A stretch of 5,328 nucleotides of DNA from Acidimicrobiaceae bacterium (GCA_003485885.1 DNHM01000247.1:9666-14993), one strand, 5' to 3'; shown: positions 1-5,328, counted from the first letter of the stretch. The notes: generated from the sequence alone by a model not told the origin. Numbers and translations: made by a program.

Positions 1-523
1 CTGATGTGACCTTGTCGGCGGGGAAGTGGCGGGTGAGATCTGCCTTGCCGGTCGCCGGGTCGCGCTGCAGATCGACCATGCCCGATACGGCCTGGATTAC
101 GTAGTCATAGACGGGTTCGCCCGACGATGGTCCAGTAGAGCCGTAGCCGGAGATGCTGGCGTAGATCAGCGACGGGTTACGGGCCAGACACTCGTTGGGG
201 TCGAGCCCGATTCCGGCCGCCTTGCCTGGCCGCATGTTCTGAATGAGAACATCGGACTGGTCTGCGAGTGCTCGGAGAATGTCCTGCCCTGCGGGTTGGC
301 GGCCGTCGATGGCGAGCGACCGTTTTCCTTTGTTCAGGTTGTAGAAGTAGCCGGTCATGCCGCCCCGACAGTTGCCGGTGCTGCGGGTGAAGTCGGGCGC
401 AGCTGGGTTCTCCACCTTGATCACCTCGGCACCCAGGTCGGCCAGCAGCATCGCTGCCATCGGGCCCGACAGGACGCTCGACACATCGAGCACTCGTAGT
501 CCGGCGAGTGGTGCGTTACTCAT
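1..523 (-). CDS. CaiB/BaiF (class III) CoA-transferase, N-terminal part (3' end beyond window)
   Basis: Class III CoA-transferases move CoA from a donor thioester to an acceptor carboxylate through an aspartyl-CoA intermediate, usually in the cytoplasm to start breakdown of an organic acid. The visible 174 residues follow the family pattern: PLAGLRVLDVSSVLSGPMAA near the N-terminus, LADLGAEVIKVENP (about 27-40), YFYNLNKGKRSLAID (59-73), DVLIQNMRPG (91-100), NPSLIYASISGYGSTGP (116-132) and the YDYVIQAVSGM segment (139-149). D170 in the motif ADKVTS sits where the catalytic Asp (about position 169) is found in known members, so the catalytic residue is present although roughly the last half of a ~390-400 residue protein is missing. 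The ATG overlaps the stop of the upstream amidase (ATGA) and has AGGAG six bases before it, which fixes the start and indicates translational coupling. The family is certain; donor and acceptor acids cannot be read from the sequence. A short acid released by the upstream amidase is a plausible acceptor (inference). Confidence 0.95.
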   Translation of the reverse strand, partial: MSNAPLAGLRVLDVSSVLSGPMAAMLLADLGAEVIKVENPAAPDFTRSTGNCRGGMTGYFYNLNKGKRSLAIDGRQPAGQDILRALADQSDVLIQNMRPGKAAGIGLDPNECLARNPSLIYASISGYGSTGPSSGEPVYDYVIQAVSGMVDLQRDPATGKADLTRHFPADKVTS

Positions 524-1743
524 CGTGTGCTCCTGTCACGTTCTGGGTCTGCCAAGGCGGTCTCGGCAAATTGGGCTGTCGCGAGTAGGTCAAGATCGTC
601 CCAGCGCCGCCCGGTGAGTTGGACCCCGACCGGAAGTCCCAGTGGGCCTCGGCCAGTTGGCAGGTGAGCGGCCGGTCCGCCGAGCAGCGTCCATACGCGG
701 TTGAAGACCGAGTCGCCGGTGGTGGCCAACAATGGCGCCTCACCAGGTGCTGACGGGGTAACGAGGGCATCGACCTCGTTGGCGATCAGCCACCGGTCGT
801 GGGTCTCGGCAGCAGCTGCTACGGCCCGTTTGGCGTCGCCGTAGGCCGCAGCGGTGACCCGGTCACCGTTCGTGAGCAGCTTGTGAATCCTGCGGTCGAG
901 GAGGTCGGCGTGATGCTCGCGTTCCCACGCGAACACCCGGCTCGACTCGTAGGCCATGATCGTCTCGCTGGCCGAGAACATATCCTGCAGGTGGGGGAGA
1001 GGATCGATCTCGATCACCTGTGCCCCGGCCGCATCCAACGCCGATGCGGCGGTCTCGAGCACCTGTTTCTGCTCCGGCTGGGCACTTGGCCATTGGTGCG
1101 CTCGATAGAGACCGAAACGTCGGCGCCGTTCGTCTGGCGATGGGGCTTCGGCGCCGCTGAGCGCCCGATAGAGAGTCGCAGCGTCGTCGACCGAGCGGGT
1201 GAACCAACCAAGCGTGTCGAGCGAATGCGCCAATGTGGCTATCCCCGTCATAGGGACGGCTTGATGGGTGCACTTGAAGCCGACAACACCGCAGAACGCC
1301 GCTGGCCGGATCACCGAGCCCACGGTCTGTGTGCCAAAGGCGGCTCGGGTCATGCCCGCAGCCACCGCAGCGGCTGAGCCACTCGACGAGCCGCCGGGCG
1401 AACGTGTTGGATCGTGCGGGCTGGTCGTGACGTTCGCCGTGAACAGGGCGAACTCGGTGGTCACGGTCTTGCCGATTACCAGAGCCCCAGCCCGGCGGGC
1501 GAGGGCGACGCAGGCAGCATCGTTGACGGTTTGGCGTCCGGCGTAGATTGGCGAGCCACGTTCGGTGGGCAGGTCGAAGGTGTCGATCACGTCCTTCACC
1601 CCCAGCGTCCAGCCGTGGAGCGGCCCATCGGGCAGCGCACGGGCTGCCTGTCGGAGTTCCTCGTCTGGGTGCCGGTGCACCCAGGCCCGTACCACGGACT
1701 CCCGTTCCGCCAGCGCTGTCAGGTTCGCTTCGAGCTCGTTCAC
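520..1743 (-). CDS. Amidase-signature family hydrolase
   Basis: This family hydrolyses carboxamides (or carbamoyl groups) to a carboxylate and ammonia with a Ser-cisSer-Lys triad. The 407-residue protein shows the whole core: GVKDVIDT with the catalytic Lys at K50, SPGGSSSGSAAAVAAG with the cis-Ser at S119, and GTQTVGSVIRPAAFCGVVGFK with the nucleophile at S143. The 24-residue spacing between the two serines matches characterised members. The GTQT...SVIRPAA wording resembles malonamidase-type enzymes more than GatA. The C-terminal GLPVGVQLTGRRWDDLDLLATAQ is also typical. At 407 residues it is at the short end of the family (commonly 450-500). One oddity is V141 in the usually Gly-Gly nucleophile loop (TVGS for TGGS). 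The start is GTG at 1743, the first start codon after an in-frame TAG; its Shine-Dalgarno is poor. It lies 61 nt after the hydantoinase and overlaps the CoA-transferase start by 4 nt. A half-amidase or ureido-acid hydrolase role is inferred from context. GatA is unlikely because no gatB/gatC is visible. Confidence 0.93.
   Translation of the reverse strand: MNELEANLTALAERESVVRAWVHRHPDEELRQAARALPDGPLHGWTLGVKDVIDTFDLPTERGSPIYAGRQTVNDAACVALARRAGALVIGKTVTTEFALFTANVTTSPHDPTRSPGGSSSGSAAAVAAGMTRAAFGTQTVGSVIRPAAFCGVVGFKCTHQAVPMTGIATLAHSLDTLGWFTRSVDDAATLYRALSGAEAPSPDERRRRFGLYRAHQWPSAQPEQKQVLETAASALDAAGAQVIEIDPLPHLQDMFSASETIMAYESSRVFAWEREHHADLLDRRIHKLLTNGDRVTAAAYGDAKRAVAAAAETHDRWLIANEVDALVTPSAPGEAPLLATTGDSVFNRVWTLLGGPAAHLPTGRGPLGLPVGVQLTGRRWDDLDLLATAQFAETALADPERDRSTR
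530..534 (-). promoter_or_regulatory. Shine-Dalgarno of the CoA-transferase gene
   Basis: AGGAG on the minus strand lies six bases before the ATG at 523, inside the last codons of the amidase gene. It is the only strong ribosome binding site among the three starts visible in the window. With the ATGA stop/start overlap it supports independent as well as coupled initiation of the CoA-transferase. Confidence 0.85.
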
Positions 1744-1788
1744 TGATTCATCATTGTCGGCCGATTGCTCCCGCAGCCATTCCTGCTA

Positions 1789-1803
1789 CAGGTTCCGCAC
1801 CTG
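1789..1803 (-). repeat. Small hairpin in the hydantoinase-amidase gap
   Basis: CAGGT and ACCTG form 5-bp arms around a 5-base loop, starting one base after the hydantoinase stop codon (1805-1807). No T-run follows, so it is weak as a terminator. It could modestly protect or stall the transcript between the two genes, or be incidental. The rest of the 61-nt gap shows nothing else clear. Confidence 0.25.
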
Positions 1804-1804
1804 G

Positions 1805-3178
1805 CTACGGGCGGTCGAAGGGCTGACGGGGAACGGCCAGGCCGCGGCCTGGTTGTCCAATAACCAGCGATCCCTCGGCCACGATCTCGCCCCGGCTGAT
1901 GGTGTGGGTCGGCCAGCCGGTGACCTCCCAGCCGTCATAGGGCGAGTAGCCAGCCTTGGAGTGCATGGTCGCTCCGTCGATGATGCGGGATTCGGTCGGG
2001 TCCCAGATCACCAAGTCGGCGTCGGACCCGGGAGCGATACAGCCCTTCTGGGGATACATCCCGAAGAGCTTGGCCGCGTTACTGCTGGTCATCTCGACGA
2101 AGCGGCCGAGCGACATTCGACCGGTCGCGACGCCAAGCGACCACAGCATCGGCATGATCGTCTCCAGCTCAGCCATCCCTTGGCGAAGCTGGTGTGGGCC
2201 GAGGGTCGAGTCGAGCTTCTGTTCGAGCGTCCACGGAGCATGGTCAGTGGCAACGGTGCTAACGGTGCCGTCGGCAATCCCGGCCCAGAGCGCGTCGCGG
2301 TCGGCGTCGTCGCGCAGAGGCGGGGCTCCGGTGTACTTGGCGCCGTCGGGTTCGTCAAAGCGCGACCGTTCGAGGTGCAGGTATATCGGTCGGGTCTCGA
2401 CATAGAGAGGCAGGCCGCGGGCTCGTGCCGTCCGGCAGGCTTGCAGGGCAGCTTGACTCGACAGGTGCACGATGTAGCTGGCGGCACCGGTGGTCTCGCA
2501 ATATCCGACGGCCCGCTCGGTGGCGATGCGCTCGGCCTCGACCGGGCGGGTCTCAGGGTAGTGCCGGTGCTCGGTCAGGCCTTGATCCTGTAGACGGTCA
2601 GCGCAGCAGCCCATGATGGCGGCGTCCTCGCAGTGTAGGAGAACGACGGATCCAACATCGGCGGCCTGCGACATCGCTCGGAGGAACCCAGACACGTCGC
2701 GATCGAAACGTCTGAACGATAGGAAGATCTTGACGCTGGGGTGACCCATTGCGGTGAGCTCGGCGATCTGATCAATGCCGGTTTTGTCGGGGTTGAGCAG
2801 AACAGGGTGCTGGAAGTAGTCGGCGATGCTGTTGGCAGCGGCGTCGGCCATATCACGTTCCATGCCCGCGATCATCTGTTCACCCTTGCGGGCAAAGGAC
2901 ATGTTGCCGACGGTAGTGACGCCGCCAGCGAGTGCAGCCCGGGTCCCAACCTCGAAGTCGTCGGCCCAGCTGTCGACACCGGGCCCGGTTACCGGCGGCG
3001 TCAGGTGCACGTGCGGGTCAATGCCACCGGGAAGCACGAACTTGTCCCGGGCGTCGATCTCGACATCGGCCGACATGACACCGCCGAGCTGAACGATGCG
3101 GCCATCGGCCACGCCGACATCGGTCATGATTGGTCCACCATCGATGGCGACCGTGCCGCCTTTGATCACAAGATCCAT
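1805..3178 (-). CDS. D-hydantoinase/dihydropyrimidinase-family cyclic amidohydrolase
   Basis: Members of this metal-dependent amidohydrolase family open cyclic amides (dihydropyrimidines, hydantoins, allantoin, some cyclic imides) by water attack from a binuclear, usually zinc, centre. The 457-residue protein is full length (family about 450-480). It starts MDLVIKGGTV, the usual first beta strand. The metal ligands are all visible: H56 and H58 in DPHVHL, K150 in PSVKIF (the lysine that becomes carboxylated), H182 in LLHCED, H238 in YIVHLSS and D312 in ATDHAPW. SSNAAKLFGMYPQKGCIAPGSDADLVIWDP (about 365-394) is the standard C-terminal return to the small beta-sandwich. Unusually, the Tyr expected five residues after the lysine (Tyr155 in D-hydantoinases) is F155, the usual SPPLR motif reads APPLR (A285), and the usual Asn-Gly near 333 reads RQGMAEL. 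Substrate is therefore uncertain; allantoinase or imidase activity is possible. No Shine-Dalgarno precedes the ATG. The amidase follows 61 nt downstream, which suits sequential hydrolysis. Confidence 0.93.
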   Translation of the reverse strand: MDLVIKGGTVAIDGGPIMTDVGVADGRIVQLGGVMSADVEIDARDKFVLPGGIDPHVHLTPPVTGPGVDSWADDFEVGTRAALAGGVTTVGNMSFARKGEQMIAGMERDMADAAANSIADYFQHPVLLNPDKTGIDQIAELTAMGHPSVKIFLSFRRFDRDVSGFLRAMSQAADVGSVVLLHCEDAAIMGCCADRLQDQGLTEHRHYPETRPVEAERIATERAVGYCETTGAASYIVHLSSQAALQACRTARARGLPLYVETRPIYLHLERSRFDEPDGAKYTGAPPLRDDADRDALWAGIADGTVSTVATDHAPWTLEQKLDSTLGPHQLRQGMAELETIMPMLWSLGVATGRMSLGRFVEMTSSNAAKLFGMYPQKGCIAPGSDADLVIWDPTESRIIDGATMHSKAGYSPYDGWEVTGWPTHTISRGEIVAEGSLVIGQPGRGLAVPRQPFDRP

Positions 3179-3184
3179 GGCGTA

Positions 3185-3190
3185 ACGTTA
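3185..3190 (-). promoter_or_regulatory. Candidate -10 box for a leaderless hydantoinase transcript
   Basis: On the minus strand TAACGT occupies -12 to -7 relative to the A of the ATG at 3178, matching the TANNNT form of a sigma70-type -10 element at the spacing expected if transcription begins at the start codon. No Shine-Dalgarno is present before this ATG (the bases are CGCC, then the element), and leaderless mRNAs are common in actinobacteria. No convincing -35 hexamer is visible 16-18 bases upstream. The element is also part of an 8-bp palindrome (TAACGTTA, 3183-3190), so an operator is an alternative reading. Confidence 0.4.
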
Positions 3191-3245
3191 GCGGGGCCCA
3201 TAGGTGGCGTTCATCGTCCGGTTGCTCGGACACCGTGATGTGAAC

Positions 3246-3268
3246 GGGACGCCAGTTACTGGCGTGCC
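3246..3268. repeat. Inverted repeat / hairpin in the propeller-hydantoinase gap
   Basis: ACGCCAG (3249-3255) and CTGGCGT (3259-3265) are perfect 7-bp arms around the 3-base centre TTA. One G/G mismatch outside the arms is followed by a further GG-CC pairing (3246-3247 with 3267-3268). It lies about 50 nt after the propeller stop and about 70 nt before the hydantoinase ATG. No T-run follows on the minus strand, so it is not a standard intrinsic terminator. An operator for a dimeric regulator of the hydantoinase promoter, or an RNA hairpin, are the likelier readings. Confidence 0.55.
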
Positions 3269-3290
3269 GCATCGCTCAACGCAGCAAATG

Positions 3291-3309
3291 GTGGGTCCCC
3301 ACAGTGTGG
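3291..3309. repeat. Two overlapping short palindromes just after the propeller stop codon
   Basis: GTGGG/CCCAC (3291-3295 and 3298-3302, 2-base centre) overlaps CCACA/TGTGG (3299-3303 and 3305-3309, 1-base centre). The outer edge is four bases from the propeller stop at 3313-3315. The two forms compete, and their loops are too short for a good RNA hairpin, so a protein-binding site or chance in GC-rich sequence are both possible. Confidence 0.3.
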
Positions 3310-3312
3310 TGA

Positions 3313-4368
3313 TCACGCCCACCAAACGAGTTCGGCATCGGGTATCCATTGGGTGTTATCAGGGGAGTCGATGGTGTGCACCAGCGCTCCGGAGTGGCCC
3401 TCGTCATCGATGGCCGACGCTACCAGAGCGGTTGCGTCGCTCGACCAGACGTTGTGGCTCTGCGCGTACTGTTCAAAGAACGACAGTACCGACCCGGCCC
3501 AACTGCGAGTCGGCCGAAAAGGTGGCAGGCGTAGCGTGTCGGATCCGTCGACTATGAGCCATTGAACGAGTCCGTCACCGGTCGCCGTTAGGGCAGCAAG
3601 GCGACGTCCGTCCGGTGACCAGAAGAACGCCACAACCGGTGCCGAGGTCACCTCGGTTGGAGCGAGTGAAAGCAGGTCGAGTACTACGAGCGTTCCGTCA
3701 CTGCCAGTACTGGCGATGTACGCCAAACGCTGGCCTTCGGGGTCGAGCGAGAACCGCCCTGATGAACCGCGTGCGACGAGTGTGGTGACGGCATCGTCGG
3801 GACCAGCTGCCACGATCCGGTCACCGACGGCGTACACGACCGAACCGCCGGGAAGCCACCACGGGGTGACGAAGGGGCCTGCGTCGTCGGTGAGCACACG
3901 CGTCGACCTCCCGGCGCTGTCGGAGATAAGTACCCGGTTCTCGACATGAACGGCGAGCTGGGTGGCATCGGGTGACCACGACCAGAACAGTGGCTGGCCT
4001 CGCTCGACGATGTGGATTTCGCCGGTGGTCACGTTGGAGACAGCCAGTTCGAGTCCGAGCGGGCCCAGGGAGAGGTGGCTTAACCATCGGCCACACGGAC
4101 TGGGGCAAAGGTAGAAGGCGCTCACCGACTGCACGAGCACGCTCGCCCGGTCAGACTCCTCGTCGTGCATCCGCACCTCGCGAACACCGTCGAGGTCGGT
4201 GGAGTCAACCGACCAGGCTGTCCACCGACCCTGCGCCGACCACACGGCTGTCGACACGCGTGACCTCTGATTTGCAGCGAGCGGCGCGCCGATTGGCATT
4301 CGGATGTCGTTGCCGACGTCGGCGAGCATCACGTTTCCCGCAGTGTTGATGACCAACAGATAGCGCAC
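3313..4368 (-). CDS. Stand-alone TolB/PD40-like beta-propeller protein of unknown function
   Basis: Function is not recognised. The 351-residue protein consists of about seven irregular repeats, each centred on an aromatic residue followed by a turn and a hydrophobic strand (W-S-x-D/Q-G-R-x-x-A type): WSAQGRWTAW (from 43), CPSPCGRWLSHL (88), WSWSPDATQLAV (129), WWLPGGSVVYAV (170), LDPEGQRLAYIA (208), WSPDGRRLAAL (250) and WSSDATALVASA (308). Spacing of about 37-58 residues fits one blade per repeat and a seven-bladed propeller closed by the N-terminal strand RYLLVINTAGNVML. This repeat type occurs in TolB and in the propellers of S9 peptidases, but no peptidase domain follows and there is no signal peptide or membrane segment, so it looks cytoplasmic. 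The start is GTG at 4368; no clear Shine-Dalgarno precedes it, so the exact start is uncertain. It lies between a luciferase-like enzyme and a hydantoinase on the same strand. A scaffold or ligand-sensing role is possible but unsupported. Confidence 0.8.
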   Translation of the reverse strand: MRYLLVINTAGNVMLADVGNDIRMPIGAPLAANQRSRVSTAVWSAQGRWTAWSVDSTDLDGVREVRMHDEESDRASVLVQSVSAFYLCPSPCGRWLSHLSLGPLGLELAVSNVTTGEIHIVERGQPLFWSWSPDATQLAVHVENRVLISDSAGRSTRVLTDDAGPFVTPWWLPGGSVVYAVGDRIVAAGPDDAVTTLVARGSSGRFSLDPEGQRLAYIASTGSDGTLVVLDLLSLAPTEVTSAPVVAFFWSPDGRRLAALTATGDGLVQWLIVDGSDTLRLPPFRPTRSWAGSVLSFFEQYAQSHNVWSSDATALVASAIDDEGHSGALVHTIDSPDNTQWIPDAELVWWA

Positions 4369-4470
4369 TGCACCACTGTTGCAGAGATTCGCGTCAGCTC
4401 AACAGCGATGACCGTCGAACGTAACGTGCTGCGCTCCAGTTCAGCTGGTGTTTGTGTGGGGTGCTGTCTC
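4369..4470. other. 102-nt intergenic region between the luciferase-like and propeller genes
   Basis: No clear terminator, strong palindrome or Shine-Dalgarno is visible. A TACGTT on the minus strand (4419-4424) could be a -10 element for the propeller gene, with a 5' leader of about 45 nt, but no matching -35 box is evident. The 8-mer CGTAACGT (4420-4427) is also present at 3181-3188 next to the hydantoinase start. Confidence 0.3.
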
Positions 4471-5328
4471 CTACACGAAGGGAAGAACCTGTTCGCCGAA
4501 GCCGGTGATGAAGTCCCTGGTGATCGGCTGGCCGGGAGCGCCGATCTGAGGGCTGACAACGACTCGATCAATGCGGTTGTCGTTGGCGAGCGCACTGATC
4601 CGGGCGGTGACTTGTGCCGGGGTTCCTGCTATCGCATATCGATCGAGTAGCCGTTCGGGCACGAGTGCGGCGTGCTTAGGCATCGAGTCGGCATGGGCAA
4701 ACATGTCGTACTCACGTCGTACGGCCTCGGCTACCGCTCGATCGTCACCCTCGAGTCGGCCCGGGTCGAGCATACGGAGCACCGCCGACACGCGGGCCCT
4801 CACCTGGTCATACGCTCGTTCCTGATCATCGTGCAGTCCCACGTACACCCACACCGTTCTCTCGACGTCGCTCTCTAGCCGCCCGGCGTCTGCGGCCCCT
4901 TGTCGCACCAGGTCGATGGCGTCGTCTACCAGATCAGGCGCCGCCCCCTGCAGCAGAATCACTCCATCGGCCATGCCAGCAGCAGCCCGCGTAAGCCTTG
5001 GTCCAGAGGCCGCAATATGGAACGGAACCGATGCTGGCTCCGGCAGCCATGTCAACGCCCCTTCGGAGCCAGATCCAAAGACGGTCGACTCGCCGGCCAG
5101 CAGTTGTCGCACCCTGGCTACGTACTCGGCCAAGTCTGCAATGCGCGCAGGCTGCTCGCCGATGTCACGCAACGCCGAGTGACCAGTTGAGATGCCGGCC
5201 AGCGCCCGTCCTCTGGACAGCTCCTGCAACGTTGCTAGCCCGCTCGCCGTAACACTTTCGTGACGGGTCACAGGTACGGTCACGCCGCTCGCAAGTTTCA
5301 ATCGCTCGGTTGCCATCGCACATGCTGC
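4471..5328 (-). CDS. Luciferase-like monooxygenase (LLM) family oxidoreductase, N-terminus beyond window
   Basis: This family forms TIM-barrel oxidoreductases that use FMNH2 or F420. The frame is open to the right edge, giving 285 visible residues. The first Met that could be called a start (5316) is internal: residues before it (AACA) continue the frame, and MATERLKLASGVTVPVTRH matches the family's mid-barrel strand, normally preceded by about 55-60 residues. Further family features are ASGLATLQELSRGRALAGISTGHSA, FHIAASGPRLTRAAAGMADGVILLQG (about 102-127 of the visible part), a helix ending in GAADAGRLESDVERTVWVYVG, and the C-terminal YAIAGTPAQVTARISAL followed by RVVVSPQIG. The pattern resembles the methylene-tetrahydromethanopterin reductase-like, commonly F420-dependent branch, though the cofactor cannot be proved here. 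The pyrimidine oxygenase RutA belongs to the same superfamily, which makes an oxidative step on a nitrogen heterocycle conceivable, but this is neighbourhood inference only. It ends with TAG 102 nt before the propeller gene. Confidence 0.9.
   Translation of the reverse strand, partial: AACAMATERLKLASGVTVPVTRHESVTASGLATLQELSRGRALAGISTGHSALRDIGEQPARIADLAEYVARVRQLLAGESTVFGSGSEGALTWLPEPASVPFHIAASGPRLTRAAAGMADGVILLQGAAPDLVDDAIDLVRQGAADAGRLESDVERTVWVYVGLHDDQERAYDQVRARVSAVLRMLDPGRLEGDDRAVAEAVRREYDMFAHADSMPKHAALVPERLLDRYAIAGTPAQVTARISALANDNRIDRVVVSPQIGAPGQPITRDFITGFGEQVLPFV

Larger units (their letters stand above)
3179..3312. other. 134-nt intergenic region upstream of the hydantoinase gene
   Basis: This is the longest non-coding stretch in the window and the likeliest regulatory region. 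It holds the palindromes and the candidate -10 element listed separately. No convincing small gene, tRNA or T-rich terminator was seen. Its size and content suggest that the hydantoinase, amidase and CoA-transferase genes may form a separate transcript from the propeller gene, although this is inferred. Confidence 0.5.

Noticed and set aside
26..499. Plus-strand open frame of 157 codons at the left edge
   Set aside because: It lies opposite the CoA-transferase gene, whose minus-strand translation matches its family throughout; the plus-strand product has no recognisable motif.
799..1377. Plus-strand open frame of 192 codons
   Set aside because: It is antisense to the amidase core including the catalytic serines, with no domain pattern of its own.
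1565..2593. Long plus-strand open frame of 342 codons
   Set aside because: It is antisense to the amidase and hydantoinase genes, which carry complete catalytic motifs. Its translation is rich in Gly, Arg and Ser without a recognisable domain, as is typical of antisense frames in GC-rich DNA.
3246..3268. Intrinsic terminator for the propeller gene
   Set aside because: The stem is good but no T-run follows it on the minus strand, so it does not meet the usual form.
3313..4368. Propeller as TolB of the Tol-Pal system
   Set aside because: It lacks a signal peptide and a TolB N-terminal domain, and there are no tol or pal genes beside it.
4471..5316. Calling the luciferase-like protein complete with its start at 5316
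   Set aside because: The frame stays open to the window edge and the Met lies inside a conserved internal motif, so about 55-60 N-terminal residues are missing and the gene is partial.
1..5328. CRISPR array, insertion sequence, tRNA, or a defence or toxin-antitoxin system
   Set aside because: No repeated spacer pattern, transposase, terminal repeats, tRNA-like fold or toxin/antitoxin-type small gene was seen. The window is almost filled by five metabolic or propeller genes.

Overview
The window is GC-rich and densely coded. Every credible gene lies on the minus strand, so the genes read right to left. High GC, GTG starts, a luciferase-like oxidoreductase of the kind often dependent on F420, and a class III CoA-transferase together suggest an actinobacterial-type genome, perhaps an uncultured lineage. 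This is inferred from composition and gene content only; no rRNA or taxonomic marker is present.

In transcription order: (1) 5328-4471, a luciferase-like monooxygenase whose N-terminus lies beyond the right edge; (2) 4368-3313, a stand-alone beta-propeller of the TolB/PD40 type, with no signal peptide and no attached peptidase; (3) 3178-1805, a complete D-hydantoinase/dihydropyrimidinase-family cyclic amidohydrolase with all metal ligands; (4) 1743-520, a complete amidase-signature hydrolase with an intact Lys-Ser-Ser triad; (5) 523-1, the N-terminal part of a CaiB/BaiF (class III) CoA-transferase, cut by the left edge just after its catalytic Asp. The gaps are 102, 134 and 61 nt, and then genes 4 and 5 overlap by 4 nt (ATGA) with a strong Shine-Dalgarno for gene 5.

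Genes 3-5 read as a short catabolic route. A cyclic amide (hydantoin, dihydropyrimidine or imide) is opened to a linear carbamoyl or half-amide acid, its amide is hydrolysed, and the resulting carboxylate is activated as a CoA thioester. The luciferase-like enzyme could supply an oxidative step on the substrate, but its link is only by neighbourhood. The propeller has no obvious role. The hydantoinase lacks the Tyr normally found in the substrate pocket (Phe instead), so its true substrate may not be a classical dihydropyrimidine.

The 134-nt gap before the hydantoinase is the most structured non-coding segment. It holds a 7-bp perfect inverted repeat and smaller palindromes. It also holds a TAACGT element placed exactly where a -10 box for a leaderless mRNA would sit, and there is no Shine-Dalgarno before that ATG. 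No tRNA, rRNA, CRISPR array, insertion sequence or attachment site was seen. Nothing in the window clearly amounts to a new defence or mobile system; the interest is in the substrate and regulation of the cassette.
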